From Gemmatimonadota bacterium (lineage in GTDB: Bacteria > Gemmatimonadota > Gemmatimonadetes > Longimicrobiales > Gaopeijiaceae), in NCBI GenBank assembly GCA_007130605.1, contig SLSF01000025.1, forward strand, positions 1-46,716: a stretch of 46,716 nt of DNA. The letters are read 5' to 3'. Made by a program: the position numbers and the translations under genes. How positions within the stretch are numbered: the stretch's first letter is position 1; every line of letters starts with the position of its first letter. The notes beneath the pieces were generated by a model, which saw only the letters and a program-made list of their open reading frames with translations, ran no database searches and was not told where the DNA came from. Shown piece after piece: positions 25,455 through 33,670 of the stretch.

Positions 25455-27470
25455 TCACCGCAGGCTCCGGAGGCGATCCGTCACATCCTTGAAGTTGATG
25501 TCGAGGGCGAAGACCTTCTCATAGAACTCCCTCGACTCATCCGGGTTCCCGACCCGCTCGTGGGCTTCCCCGAGGTAGTAGTAGATTCCCAGGAGGTCGT
25601 CTTCGATGGGATGCCCGAAGTCCAGCGCCCGCTGCATCACCCGGATGGCCATCCGGGGCTCGTCCTTCTCCAGGAAGCACTGGCCCATCATCTCGATGGC
25701 GCCCAGGTGATCGGGCTGCGCACGAAGGGAGCTCTGGAACATGGCGATGGCCTCGTCCAGGAGTCCCATCTCCCGGTAGGCGGTGCCCAGGTCGTACTGG
25801 GATCGCGCGTCCTGGTGATCGAGATTCCGGGAGACCTTCTCCTTGAAGTCGGAGAGCATGTCGGCAAAGTCGCTCCCCTCGTCGCCGGAGGGCTCGTGGC
25901 CGGCCGCCACCCATCGGGTCGTCCCCGCCTCTTCGTTGTCGTCGAGGATCAGGGAGCCCAGGTCGATGAACTCCCACTGGGGCGCCTCCTCCGGAGTCGC
26001 GGGGGGGCTCTCCTCCAGTTCTGAGACTTCCGGCGTCTCCGGCACCTCGAGGGGCCGCCCCAGCGCCGTCCGGGCGCCGCGGTTCCCCGGGTCGAGCTGG
26101 ATGACCTGCTCGTAGACCGAGTGGGCCTTCTCCTCTTCGCCCGATGCGGCCAGGGCGCCGGCGAGGCCGAGGAAGGCATCCAGGAGAAGCCCCCGGTCAT
26201 CGGTTCGGTACGCCACTTCCACCAGCGCCTGGTGGCGCTCCGGATCGTCCGGCGCCTCCGCGATCCATGCCCGCACGCCCTCTGCCGAGTTCAGCTCCGG
26301 CGCCGGCTCGGGCTCGAATTCGGGCACGGGCTCCGGCTCGGGCTCCTCCTCCAGCTCACTTCCGAAGGGGTCTTCGAAGCCGGGATCCAGCTCGATGGCC
26401 TCCGGAACCGGGGCATCCCCGGAATCTCCCTCGTCGGTGATCAGGGGGAGGGGGTCGCTGGATTCGGGGATCTCCTCCTCCTCGTCCTCCTCGTCGACCT
26501 CGAAGTCCGGCACGAACGCCTCCTCCACCACCTCGTCGTCGCGGAGGTCGTCCCAGGACTCGTCCACCCCTTCCACCTGGGGCTGCGGCTCGGTCGCGTC
26601 GGAATCGGGGAGGTCAAATTCTTCCGCCGGCTCTTCCACGTCGGCTACCGCCTCCTCCACCTCGTCGTCGTCCGAATCGAGGTCGAAGTCGAAGGCGTCG
26701 AGCTCCTCGGCCTCGGTGAACTCGCCGGCATCGTCCGCGACATCGCCCGGCGCTCCGAAGTTCAGGCCTTCCAGCCCGGTGCTCTCGAAGCCGTAGGTGC
26801 CGTCGTCCTCGTCCTCCTCTCCCTCCGGCTCCCGGGCGGATCCTCCCGCCGGATCGGGAAAGACCACCTCCGGGTCCGCACCCCGGATCTCGTCCTCGAT
26901 GCTCTCGGCCCGCTCCTCGTTGCCCTCCCGCCGGAGGACGGTCCAGGCGTGGAGGAGGTGGGAAATCCCCTCGTCGGCCGCCTCGCGGGCCAGGTACTGC
27001 CGCCCGAGGAAGAGGCGGGTCTCCACATCGTCGGGAAGGATCGAGATGAACTCCCTGAGCCCCTCCACCGCCGTCTCCCGTTCGCCCCGCGCCTCCATCA
27101 TCTCGGCGTAGGTGAGATAGCTCTGCCGGGCGTCGACCACGAAGCCCTGGCCCGCCCGGATCTTCCCGATCTTCCTGAAGATCTCGGGCCGGTCCGGGGC
27201 GTGGCGGAGCATCTTCCGGCAGATGGCGATGGCATTGTTGGGGAGGTCCGACTCCAGGTAGAGCTCGATGGCCTCGTCGTAGCTCTCCATGGCCCCCTCC
27301 AGGTCGCCGGATCGGACCTGAAGGTCCGCCATCCGGTTGAGAAGGGCAATGTCGGGCTCCTCCGCCTCACGCAATGCGTCGACGGCGCGCCGGTAGAGCG
27401 AGAGGGCCTTCTCCCACTCCTCGGCGAGTTCGTGCTCCCGGGCCTGCTGTTTGAGCGTATCGATCTTCAT
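25455..27470 (-). CDS. TPR protein with long acidic linker
   Basis: A 671-aa protein of unknown function. N-terminal TPR helices span about residues 1-200 (WEKALSLYRRAVDAL, AMESYDEAIELYLES and others). A strongly acidic, low-complexity region occupies about 215-395, including EPEPEPVPEFEPEPAPE. A middle TPR is near 400-475. The C-terminal part (about 535-671) begins DFADMLSDFKEKVSRNL and holds further TPRs such as YDLGTAYREMGLLDEAIAMF. No signal peptide is seen. It shares its layout, though not clear sequence identity, with the TPR protein at 19874-21547. It heads a block with polyprenyl synthase, DUF4321 and tatA. A scaffold role is inferred. Confidence 0.78.
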   Translation of the reverse strand: MKIDTLKQQAREHELAEEWEKALSLYRRAVDALREAEEPDIALLNRMADLQVRSGDLEGAMESYDEAIELYLESDLPNNAIAICRKMLRHAPDRPEIFRKIGKIRAGQGFVVDARQSYLTYAEMMEARGERETAVEGLREFISILPDDVETRLFLGRQYLAREAADEGISHLLHAWTVLRREGNEERAESIEDEIRGADPEVVFPDPAGGSAREPEGEEDEDDGTYGFESTGLEGLNFGAPGDVADDAGEFTEAEELDAFDFDLDSDDDEVEEAVADVEEPAEEFDLPDSDATEPQPQVEGVDESWDDLRDDEVVEEAFVPDFEVDEEDEEEEIPESSDPLPLITDEGDSGDAPVPEAIELDPGFEDPFGSELEEEPEPEPVPEFEPEPAPELNSAEGVRAWIAEAPDDPERHQALVEVAYRTDDRGLLLDAFLGLAGALAASGEEEKAHSVYEQVIQLDPGNRGARTALGRPLEVPETPEVSELEESPPATPEEAPQWEFIDLGSLILDDNEEAGTTRWVAAGHEPSGDEGSDFADMLSDFKEKVSRNLDHQDARSQYDLGTAYREMGLLDEAIAMFQSSLRAQPDHLGAIEMMGQCFLEKDEPRMAIRVMQRALDFGHPIEDDLLGIYYYLGEAHERVGNPDESREFYEKVFALDINFKDVTDRLRSLR

Positions 27471-27591
27471 CCGTCGTCCCGCTCTCCGACGCGAGGATGG
27501 GTGAATGGCACGGCCCCGGAGTGCAGAGCCCCGGAATGGGGGTCCGCGAATCTCCGGGCCGGTGCGCTCGGGATGTCCGACTCAGGGCCGG

Positions 27592-27620
27592 AGTATAGCG
27601 GAGGTGAATACCTCGCACAA
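27592..27620 (-). promoter_or_regulatory. Sigma-70-like promoter for the TPR-prenyl synthase-tatA block
   Basis: On the minus strand TTGTGC (27620-27615) and TATACT (27597-27592) are 17 bases apart. It begins immediately after the upstream terminator hairpin, whose T-rich tail runs into the -35 box. Transcription would start near 27585, leaving a leader of about 115 bases. Confidence 0.65.
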
Positions 27621-27655
27621 CAAAGGCGGGAGAGGGAATCCCACCCTCTCCCGCC
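27618..27655 (-). terminator. Rho-independent terminator after the Fn3 lipoprotein gene
   Basis: A perfect 12-base inverted repeat, GGCGGGAGAGGG (27625-27636) and CCCTCTCCCGCC (27644-27655), encloses a 7-base loop. On the minus strand it is followed by TTTGTTG. It lies 23 bases after the lipoprotein stop. Confidence 0.8.
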
Positions 27656-27678
27656 CGGCCCCGGCCACGCCCTCCGGT

Positions 27679-28842
27679 TCAGCGCCGGACGGCCGCCGGA
27701 ATCGTCGAGAGCGCCGGATTGCCCGGCTGGAGCTGGAAGGCCCAGTCGAAGAGCGCGATGGCGCCATCCTGTGCAAAGCCCACATGGCTCACCCGGATGA
27801 CTCCGTACCGCCAGTTCGCGGAGCCGGCCGGCACCCGCAGCACATAGCTGTGCCCGGGAACGAGCCCCAGGTCGCCCGTATGGTAGTTCCCCGACGGGGC
27901 CATCCGGAGATCGGTGCAGTCGAAGTCGGCTGCGGGTCCGCACCGGAGCGCGGTGGTGGCGAAGGCCTCGGCATGGACCTCGACCCCCGGACCCGGAACG
28001 AGCCACCAGCCATCCGAATCGATCTCGAGCCGGAAGTGGCGCTCAGGATCATCGCCCGGTAGCACCGGATTCACCTCTTCGGACTCCTGGAACCGGAAGC
28101 CGGAGGACGCCGGCTGGTCCTCCCAGGCGAAGAGGAACTCCCCATGGTAGTCGGGACGGGGCGTACCCTCGGCCAGGACACTCCCCTCGCTCTCGTGCCC
28201 GAGGTCATCCACCGCGGTCACGAAGTAGCCGTAGGTGTTTCCATTCTCCACCAGGAGATCCAGGAAGCCCTCGGAGTCGGTTTCGCCCAGGAGAAAGACC
28301 GATCCGTCTCCACCCTCGATGTAGACCCGGTAGAAGGCGAAGTCGTCGGCATCGCGGGAGTCGGTGCCCCACGCCAGGAAGATGGCGCCGTCCAGGGGAA
28401 TCGCGTCGGGGGCGTTCGGGACCGGCGGGGGAGTCGGATGGGGTACATGGACCTCGATGGCGAAGTCCGACGCCGTCTCGCTTCCGGAGCGGGAATCCAC
28501 CGCGGCGACATAGTACTCGTAACTCCGGCCGGGAGCGATGTTCACATCGGTGTAGGAGCAGACCCCGCCCCGGCAGTTGCTCACTTCGGCCACCAGGAAC
28601 CAGTCGGCGTCGGTGGTCCGCTTCCCGTAGACCCGGAAGGCCTCGCCGTCCCACTGGGAATGAAGTTCCCATCGGAGGTTCACCGCTTCGGCGTAGTACC
28701 AGACCTCGAGGTTGGTCGGAGGTGCCGGTGCATTCCCGTATCCACCGGTGCTGACCTCGTCGCACCCGGCGAGGAGCACCCCGGCCATCCCGAGAAGGGC
28801 GACCCACCCGAAGGCCCGAGGGGCTCGAAACAGTCGACTCAT
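27679..28842 (-). CDS. Secreted lipoprotein with fibronectin type III-like repeats
   Basis: A 387-aa lipoprotein of unknown function. The signal peptide ends in the lipobox LLAGC with the modified cysteine C27. Two Fn3-like beta-sandwich units follow: about residues 38-130 (PPTNLEVWYYAEAVNLRW ... YEYYVAAVDS) and 138-220 (GAIFLAWGTDSRDADDFAFYRVYIEG ... YGYFVTAVDD). The remaining 160 residues form a C-terminal beta-rich region with an isolated cysteine pair (RCGPAADFDCTD). Tandem Fn3 units often mediate protein or polysaccharide contacts. The ATG at 28842 is preceded by GGGAGAAG. The gene has its own terminator, and an unusual palindrome cluster lies upstream, so it may be separately regulated. 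Confidence 0.78.
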   Translation of the reverse strand: MSRLFRAPRAFGWVALLGMAGVLLAGCDEVSTGGYGNAPAPPTNLEVWYYAEAVNLRWELHSQWDGEAFRVYGKRTTDADWFLVAEVSNCRGGVCSYTDVNIAPGRSYEYYVAAVDSRSGSETASDFAIEVHVPHPTPPPVPNAPDAIPLDGAIFLAWGTDSRDADDFAFYRVYIEGGDGSVFLLGETDSEGFLDLLVENGNTYGYFVTAVDDLGHESEGSVLAEGTPRPDYHGEFLFAWEDQPASSGFRFQESEEVNPVLPGDDPERHFRLEIDSDGWWLVPGPGVEVHAEAFATTALRCGPAADFDCTDLRMAPSGNYHTGDLGLVPGHSYVLRVPAGSANWRYGVIRVSHVGFAQDGAIALFDWAFQLQPGNPALSTIPAAVRR

Positions 28843-28948
28843 GATCTTCTCCCGTTCTGGGGGCCGTGCGACTTCCTTCGATACCAATGCACGAGGCATG
28901 CCGAGCGCCTCCGCGGGGGATTTCGAGGGCTGCGCCCTCCTTTGCAGT

Positions 28949-29013
28949 CGGGAGTGTCCTCGATCGAGGACACCCCCCGGGGGGTATGTCGCCCCGAATT
29001 CAGGACACTCCCG
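28949..29013. repeat. Cluster of three GGG(A/G)GTGTCCT motifs and a 20-base palindrome
   Basis: Three copies of the 11-mer GGG(A/G)GTGTCCT occur: plus strand 28950-28960, minus strand 28977-28967 and minus strand 29012-29002. The first two meet head to head as a perfect 20-base palindrome, GTGTCCTCGATCGAGGACAC (28954-28973). A 14-base CCCCCC/GGGGGG palindrome follows at 28972-28985. The first and third copies form a 12-base inverted repeat (28949-28960 and 29002-29013). The cluster sits between the lptD stop, 7 bases away, and the Fn3 lipoprotein start, 107 bases away. An operator array for the lipoprotein gene is the simplest reading; a small repeat element is the alternative. Confidence 0.75.
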
Positions 29014-29019
29014 AAGGGC

Positions 29020-32000
29020 TCAGAAGCCGCCCAGCGCCTCGCCCGGGGCCCCGACCCTCCCATCCACATTCCGCTGCTCGTAGTCGAAGCGGAGGTCTCG
29101 ATTCGCCCGGAGGGAGACATCGAACTGGAAGCTCCAGTTCCCGCTCGCCGTCTGCCGGAAGCCGAAGGAGGCCTCCCACTCGTGGAGGTCCCTCCGGAGC
29201 TGGAGGATGTGATCGTTGAAGCGATTCTCCTCCACATCGTAGGTGGTCTGCCAGGTAGCGTCCCAGTTCACCGTCGGCTGGAAGGAGAGCGAGGCGGAGA
29301 CCATCTGGTTCCGCGCTCCTCCCCCCACACCTCCGGCGGTATCCCGCGGGCGCCGGAGGGAGTAGGAGAGGCGAGCATCCCACCCCGGACGCCTCATTCC
29401 CCCCTCGCGGGGGCCGGCTCGCGACGAGCCCGGCATCACCTGGCTCTGGTCGAAGCCGTCGGTTGGCCCGAAGTCATCGTCGTCGTCATCGAAGCCGTCG
29501 GGCCGTGCGGGTCCCCCCGGTGCTCCCGGAGCATCGGTGTCGGTGGAAGACTCGAGCCCGAGGATTCCCCCGATGGCCCGCACCAGCCCCGACCGGTGAT
29601 CGATGGAGAAGGAGAGCGAGAGCTGCTCCAGGTGGGGCGCGAGGCGACGCTCCATCCCCTCCTCGGCACTTCCCGACTCCTCGAAGAGGGAGTGGGCAAA
29701 GGAGAGGGAGAGCCCCCGCAGGTAGTCGGACCGGACGGTGTTGGAGAGCCGGGTCGTGGTGAACCCGTCGATGAAGCGACCGGTGGAGTCCGCCTGGACG
29801 ATGTCGTACTGCACCGCCGAGGTGTTGAGACCGAGAAGGGTCACCACCCGGGACTGGGGAGCGCGCCGGGGACCGCCATCCTCGGGCTCCTCCTCGTCAT
29901 CCATCAGGTCGGTGTCCACGTCCTCGCCCAGGAGGGGCGGCGCACCGGGATCGGGGGCCTCGGCCGCGTCGGGGTCCAGGAGGAGGTCGGGGTCCGGCTC
30001 AACTGCGGCGTCCGGATCCAGGAGGAGCCCCGGATCGGGCATGTCGGCTCCGGGCCCCACGGCGGGGGGCTCGGGCTCCTCCTCCCGCTCCTCCACCCGG
30101 GCCTCGAAGGTCTGGTTCAGAGAGATGGAGACCTGGTTCTGGACCCGGAGGTTGCGGGATCCGAAGACCCGGTCCTGGAGGGGGGTGGGGGTGGTCGCCG
30201 GGGAGTACGAGTAGGTGATGCCGGGGGAGAGCTTGTGGCGGATCGCCTCGAAGCCCCTGAAGCCCGGATAGAAGCCGAAGACCTCGGTGCGGGCATTTAC
30301 CGACAGGCTCATCCGGGTCGGCGCGCTCACGAAAGCGGTGGCGTCGGGAATGCTGTCCACCCGGGCCATGTTCCCACTCACGCTCAGCGACGGGGTGAGG
30401 GTGCTGCTCCCCATGAGCCGCTGCTGGTACGAGAGGGAGAGGTTCCAGTCCGCGGTGGCGTCACTGAAGTCGGTGAAGTCCCCCTCGCCGAAGTGCGAGT
30501 CCTGCAGGAGGGGGCCGGTGCCCAGCCCCTCGCCGGGTCCGATCCCCGGCACCACCATCATCCCCTCGGCACCGGGGGTGAGAACTTCGGCCGGGACCTC
30601 GGGAAAGACGGTCTCCCGATAGTTCATCTGTGAGGAGAGACTGAGATTGCCGAGCCCCATGGAGCCCCGGAGCCGCGCCTGGGTCCGGGTGTTGTCGGCC
30701 CGGTTGAAACGGAAGATCGTGTCGGGCTGGACCGGAAACTCCCGAACATCCCGCGAGAAGGAAGAGGACCCCGAGAGGGAGATGTTGTTGTACCACGTCG
30801 CCGTCTGAGGAGGCGCGGCGAAGAGGGTACGGGTATTCATGGAGAGCGACGCGTTCGGGAGCGTCATCTCGAGGCGGTCGTCGCTCAGGTACTGCTGCCG
30901 ACGCGCCGAAACCGAGAGGTTGCCCCAGTCGAATCGATGCTGGATCCCCGCGTTGGAGTCGATGGAGGAGGTCAACTCCCGGGGATCGAGGGAGTTCTGG
31001 CGCACGAGCCCCGTGTTCGTCACATAGTTCCCGGAGAGGGAGACCCGGGTGCGCTCCATGGGCTCCCACCGGTTCCGGGTCGAGACGGCGAAGTCCCGGG
31101 CGCCCGTGTCTCTCCAGAAGCGGCGCATGGCCACATCGCCATCGAGGAAATGTTGGGCCCACCGGTAGCGGAGGGAGCCGGTGAGCGCAGTATACTGGTT
31201 CGACCACCACTCCATGGCCAGGGTGGCGTCGGTGTAGTCGGACATGGCCCAGTAGTAGCCGATGTTCGAGATCCGGCGGTTTCGCCCGTCGGAGGTCCGG
31301 ACAATGTCATTGACCGAGAACCCGGGAGTCAGGAGTCCGCTCGACCGACCCGAGGTCATGGGCTGCGCCATGAAGGGGAGCCATGCCACCGGCACATTGT
31401 CGAAGTAGAGGCGGACATTGCGGGCGATGAGCACCCGGTCCGCGATCACCTTCATGGACTCGGCATGGAAGTGGGAGTGGGGCGGATCGTGGTCGCACGA
31501 GGTGAAGGTGGCGCCACTGCTGTACCCGATGTCGTCGCGGGTGGAGATCACATTGGACTGGACGATCCAGTTCCCCTGCCCCTCCGAATAGGTGGTTCGG
31601 GCGTCCCGGGCGGTGGCCCAGCGGGTGGTGAGGTCGTACACCACCGACGAACTCTGCACCGGCTCCTCGCCGGGGAAGGTGGCGAGGGTCGGTCCCGTGG
31701 TCCGCACCCGGCCCGACATCTCGTCGTAGACGATCGAGGTGTCCGCCTCCACATCGGCGCCCTGCCCCGAGAACCGGGCACGGATCTCGGGACTCCCGAA
31801 GAGGGTGAGGCGGCGATCGAGAGCACTGAAGTCGGCACGCATGCCCGAGTAGGTGGCCGCCGTGTACCCGGGGAGCTCGGAGAGCGCCCGCATGATGGAA
31901 TCGGCGCCGGAGGGAAGCCGGGGCGGGACCTGGCTACGGCTCTCGCCACCGGTGCCCATCCCGGGGGCGGCGGTGGGGAGGGGCTGGGGGATGGGCGAAT

Positions 32001-32277
32001 CGGCGTCGGGGTCGGGTCCGTCGATGGTGTCCGCCGGTGTCGGGTCCGGAACCGTGTCCCCGGGAGGTGTGTCATCGCCCCGCACCCGGTCCAGGATTCG
32101 GGCCCGAAGGGAGTCCGCCCGGGTGACGATGGTGTCGGACTGGAGGAGCGTCATCGCGGCATCGGTGCCCTCCGGTGGGGCTCCCTCCACCCCCGTGGCC
32201 CATCCCGCGAGGGCGAGGGGGAGCGCAAGGAGCGCCATGCGCACGTGCGAAGTCGAAAGGAGACGACGCTCCGTCAT
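29020..32277 (-). CDS. lptD: LPS-assembly outer-membrane protein LptD
   Basis: LptD inserts lipopolysaccharide into the outer leaflet of the outer membrane. The 1085-aa protein begins with a signal sequence (MALLALPLALAGWATGVEGA inside the N-terminus). An OstA-like periplasmic domain is at about residues 130-295, with the family block TSCDHDPPHSHFHAESMKV followed by YFDNVPVAWLPF. A long C-terminal beta barrel follows and ends in phenylalanine. Only one cysteine is present, so the two disulfides of E. coli LptD cannot form. Two acidic inserts interrupt the barrel (about residues 729-810 and 906-950); the first repeats LLLDPDAA twice. The ATG at 32277 overlaps the tatC stop. Confidence 0.88.
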   Translation of the reverse strand: MTERRLLSTSHVRMALLALPLALAGWATGVEGAPPEGTDAAMTLLQSDTIVTRADSLRARILDRVRGDDTPPGDTVPDPTPADTIDGPDPDADSPIPQPLPTAAPGMGTGGESRSQVPPRLPSGADSIMRALSELPGYTAATYSGMRADFSALDRRLTLFGSPEIRARFSGQGADVEADTSIVYDEMSGRVRTTGPTLATFPGEEPVQSSSVVYDLTTRWATARDARTTYSEGQGNWIVQSNVISTRDDIGYSSGATFTSCDHDPPHSHFHAESMKVIADRVLIARNVRLYFDNVPVAWLPFMAQPMTSGRSSGLLTPGFSVNDIVRTSDGRNRRISNIGYYWAMSDYTDATLAMEWWSNQYTALTGSLRYRWAQHFLDGDVAMRRFWRDTGARDFAVSTRNRWEPMERTRVSLSGNYVTNTGLVRQNSLDPRELTSSIDSNAGIQHRFDWGNLSVSARRQQYLSDDRLEMTLPNASLSMNTRTLFAAPPQTATWYNNISLSGSSSFSRDVREFPVQPDTIFRFNRADNTRTQARLRGSMGLGNLSLSSQMNYRETVFPEVPAEVLTPGAEGMMVVPGIGPGEGLGTGPLLQDSHFGEGDFTDFSDATADWNLSLSYQQRLMGSSTLTPSLSVSGNMARVDSIPDATAFVSAPTRMSLSVNARTEVFGFYPGFRGFEAIRHKLSPGITYSYSPATTPTPLQDRVFGSRNLRVQNQVSISLNQTFEARVEEREEEPEPPAVGPGADMPDPGLLLDPDAAVEPDPDLLLDPDAAEAPDPGAPPLLGEDVDTDLMDDEEEPEDGGPRRAPQSRVVTLLGLNTSAVQYDIVQADSTGRFIDGFTTTRLSNTVRSDYLRGLSLSFAHSLFEESGSAEEGMERRLAPHLEQLSLSFSIDHRSGLVRAIGGILGLESSTDTDAPGAPGGPARPDGFDDDDDDFGPTDGFDQSQVMPGSSRAGPREGGMRRPGWDARLSYSLRRPRDTAGGVGGGARNQMVSASLSFQPTVNWDATWQTTYDVEENRFNDHILQLRRDLHEWEASFGFRQTASGNWSFQFDVSLRANRDLRFDYEQRNVDGRVGAPGEALGGF

Positions 32278-33092
32278 CCCTCGGCCTCCACAGCACCCTC
32301 GGGTGGCTCCTGCGAAGGGCTCAGACGTGTCCGCTCCTCCTCCTCCCGCTTCCATTTCCGGCGATAGATCACCGAGGAGAGGACGATGCTCACTTCGTAG
32401 AGGATCAACATGGGACCGATCATGAGGAGTGTGGACGCCAGATCCCCCGGCGTCACGAGGCTCGCCAGCACGGTGATGGCGACGATGGCATGTCGGCGCT
32501 TCGACTTCAGGAATGTCGGAGTCACCAGTCCGAGCGCCGAAAGGATCATGATCACCACCGGGAGTTCGAAGACGAGTCCGAACGCCACCAGCAGCCGGGT
32601 CACGAAGCCCAGGTATTCGTTGATCTCGATGGCGGACTGCAGGAACTCCTGCTGAAACCCCATGAGGAAGAGGAGCGCCAGCGGAAGCACCCAGACATAC
32701 GCCAGGACCACCCCGGCGCAGAACAGGAAAAGTCCGAAATAGAGACTCGGCACGATCACCTTCTTCTCTTCCGCCTCGAGGGCGGGCGAGAAGAAGGCCC
32801 AGACTTGATAGACTACAATGGGAGCGGCCAGAATGATCCCGATGACGAGGGCGAGCTTCAATGTGACGAAGAAGGGAGTCGCCGGATTCAGGAAGATCGG
32901 GTCGCTTCCACCCAGGAAGGGGCGGACCGGTCGGATGAGGAGATCGATGATCCCCAGGTACTGGGCGATGAGGAAACCCGCGATCGTCCCGATGACGATG
33001 GCGATCACCGACCAGAAGATCCGCCAGCGCAGCTCCTCGAGATGGTCGAGGAAGGGCATTTCGCCCGCCGGGTTCGGCGCCCGTTTCCGCAT
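32274..33092 (-). CDS. tatC: Sec-independent translocase subunit TatC
   Basis: TatC recognises twin-arginine signal peptides. The 272-aa protein has the N-terminal FLDHLEELRWRIFWSV motif, six predicted membrane spans, and the conserved intramembrane glutamate in FGLVFELPVVI. The C-terminal tail is charged and extends about 25 residues past the last span. TatA is encoded away from here at 23801-24043. The gene sits 14 bases after nrdR, and its stop overlaps the start of lptD by four bases. Confidence 0.97.
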   Translation of the reverse strand: MRKRAPNPAGEMPFLDHLEELRWRIFWSVIAIVIGTIAGFLIAQYLGIIDLLIRPVRPFLGGSDPIFLNPATPFFVTLKLALVIGIILAAPIVVYQVWAFFSPALEAEEKKVIVPSLYFGLFLFCAGVVLAYVWVLPLALLFLMGFQQEFLQSAIEINEYLGFVTRLLVAFGLVFELPVVIMILSALGLVTPTFLKSKRRHAIVAITVLASLVTPGDLASTLLMIGPMLILYEVSIVLSSVIYRRKWKREEEERTRLSPSQEPPEGAVEAEG

Positions 33093-33106
33093 TGATCCGG
33101 CCCCCG

Positions 33107-33604
33107 TCAGAAGGGGAATTCCGCCTGGTACTTCCGCTGAACTTCCTGGCGACCCCGCTCATTCATCTCGTCGACGAAGTCCTGGAACTCGTCCACATCC
33201 TGGAAATTCCGGTAGACCGAGGCGAAGCGGACATAGGCGACCCGATCGAGGGGCTTCAGGCGATCCATGACGAGCTCGCCGATGAGGGAGCTCGCCACCT
33301 CGACGCCGGCCTGTCGGGTCACGGCGTCCTCCACGGCGTCGGCGATGGCTTCCATCTCGGTCATGGAGACGGGCCGCTTGGCACACGCCGTACGGATCGC
33401 CTTCAAAAGCTTCGCCCGATCGAACTCCTCGGCGCTCCCGCCACGCTTGAGGACCTGGACGGGTCGCTCCTCCACGTATTCGTAGGTGGTGAAGCGCTCC
33501 GAGCAGTCCGAGCACTCCCGCCGGCGGCGAACGGCGCGCCCACCCCGACTGGTCCGGGTGTCGACGACCCGGTTGTCGGAGGAAGAGCACGACGGACAGA
33601 GCAT
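33107..33604 (-). CDS. nrdR: Transcriptional repressor NrdR
   Basis: NrdR senses nucleotides and represses ribonucleotide reductase genes. The 165-aa protein has the N-terminal zinc ribbon with C3, C6, C31 and C34, and an ATP-cone domain from about residue 49 (VLKRGGSAEEFDRAKLLKAI onward). The arginine-rich RRRRECSDC segment and FTTYEYVEE are diagnostic. No nrd genes are in the window, so its targets lie elsewhere. It lies between cpoB and tatC in the envelope block. The ATG at 33604 is the family start (MLCPSC). Confidence 0.96.
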   Translation of the reverse strand: MLCPSCSSSDNRVVDTRTSRGGRAVRRRRECSDCSERFTTYEYVEERPVQVLKRGGSAEEFDRAKLLKAIRTACAKRPVSMTEMEAIADAVEDAVTRQAGVEVASSLIGELVMDRLKPLDRVAYVRFASVYRNFQDVDEFQDFVDEMNERGRQEVQRKYQAEFPF

Positions 33605-33670
33605 TGGAAGGTCACCGACAAGCTGAGGGATTGGAGGTCGGTCCGCAGATCATGCGCGGCCGGGAGGAGG

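Noticed and set aside
28949-29013. CRISPR-like reading of the repeated 11-mers
   Set aside because: Three short copies in mixed orientation without spacers of constant length do not form a CRISPR array, and no cas gene is present.
32278-33162. Upstream extension of the lptD reading frame across tatC to about 33162
   Set aside because: The extra residues are out-of-frame tatC sequence. The signal peptide and the four-base overlap with the tatC stop fix the start at 32277.
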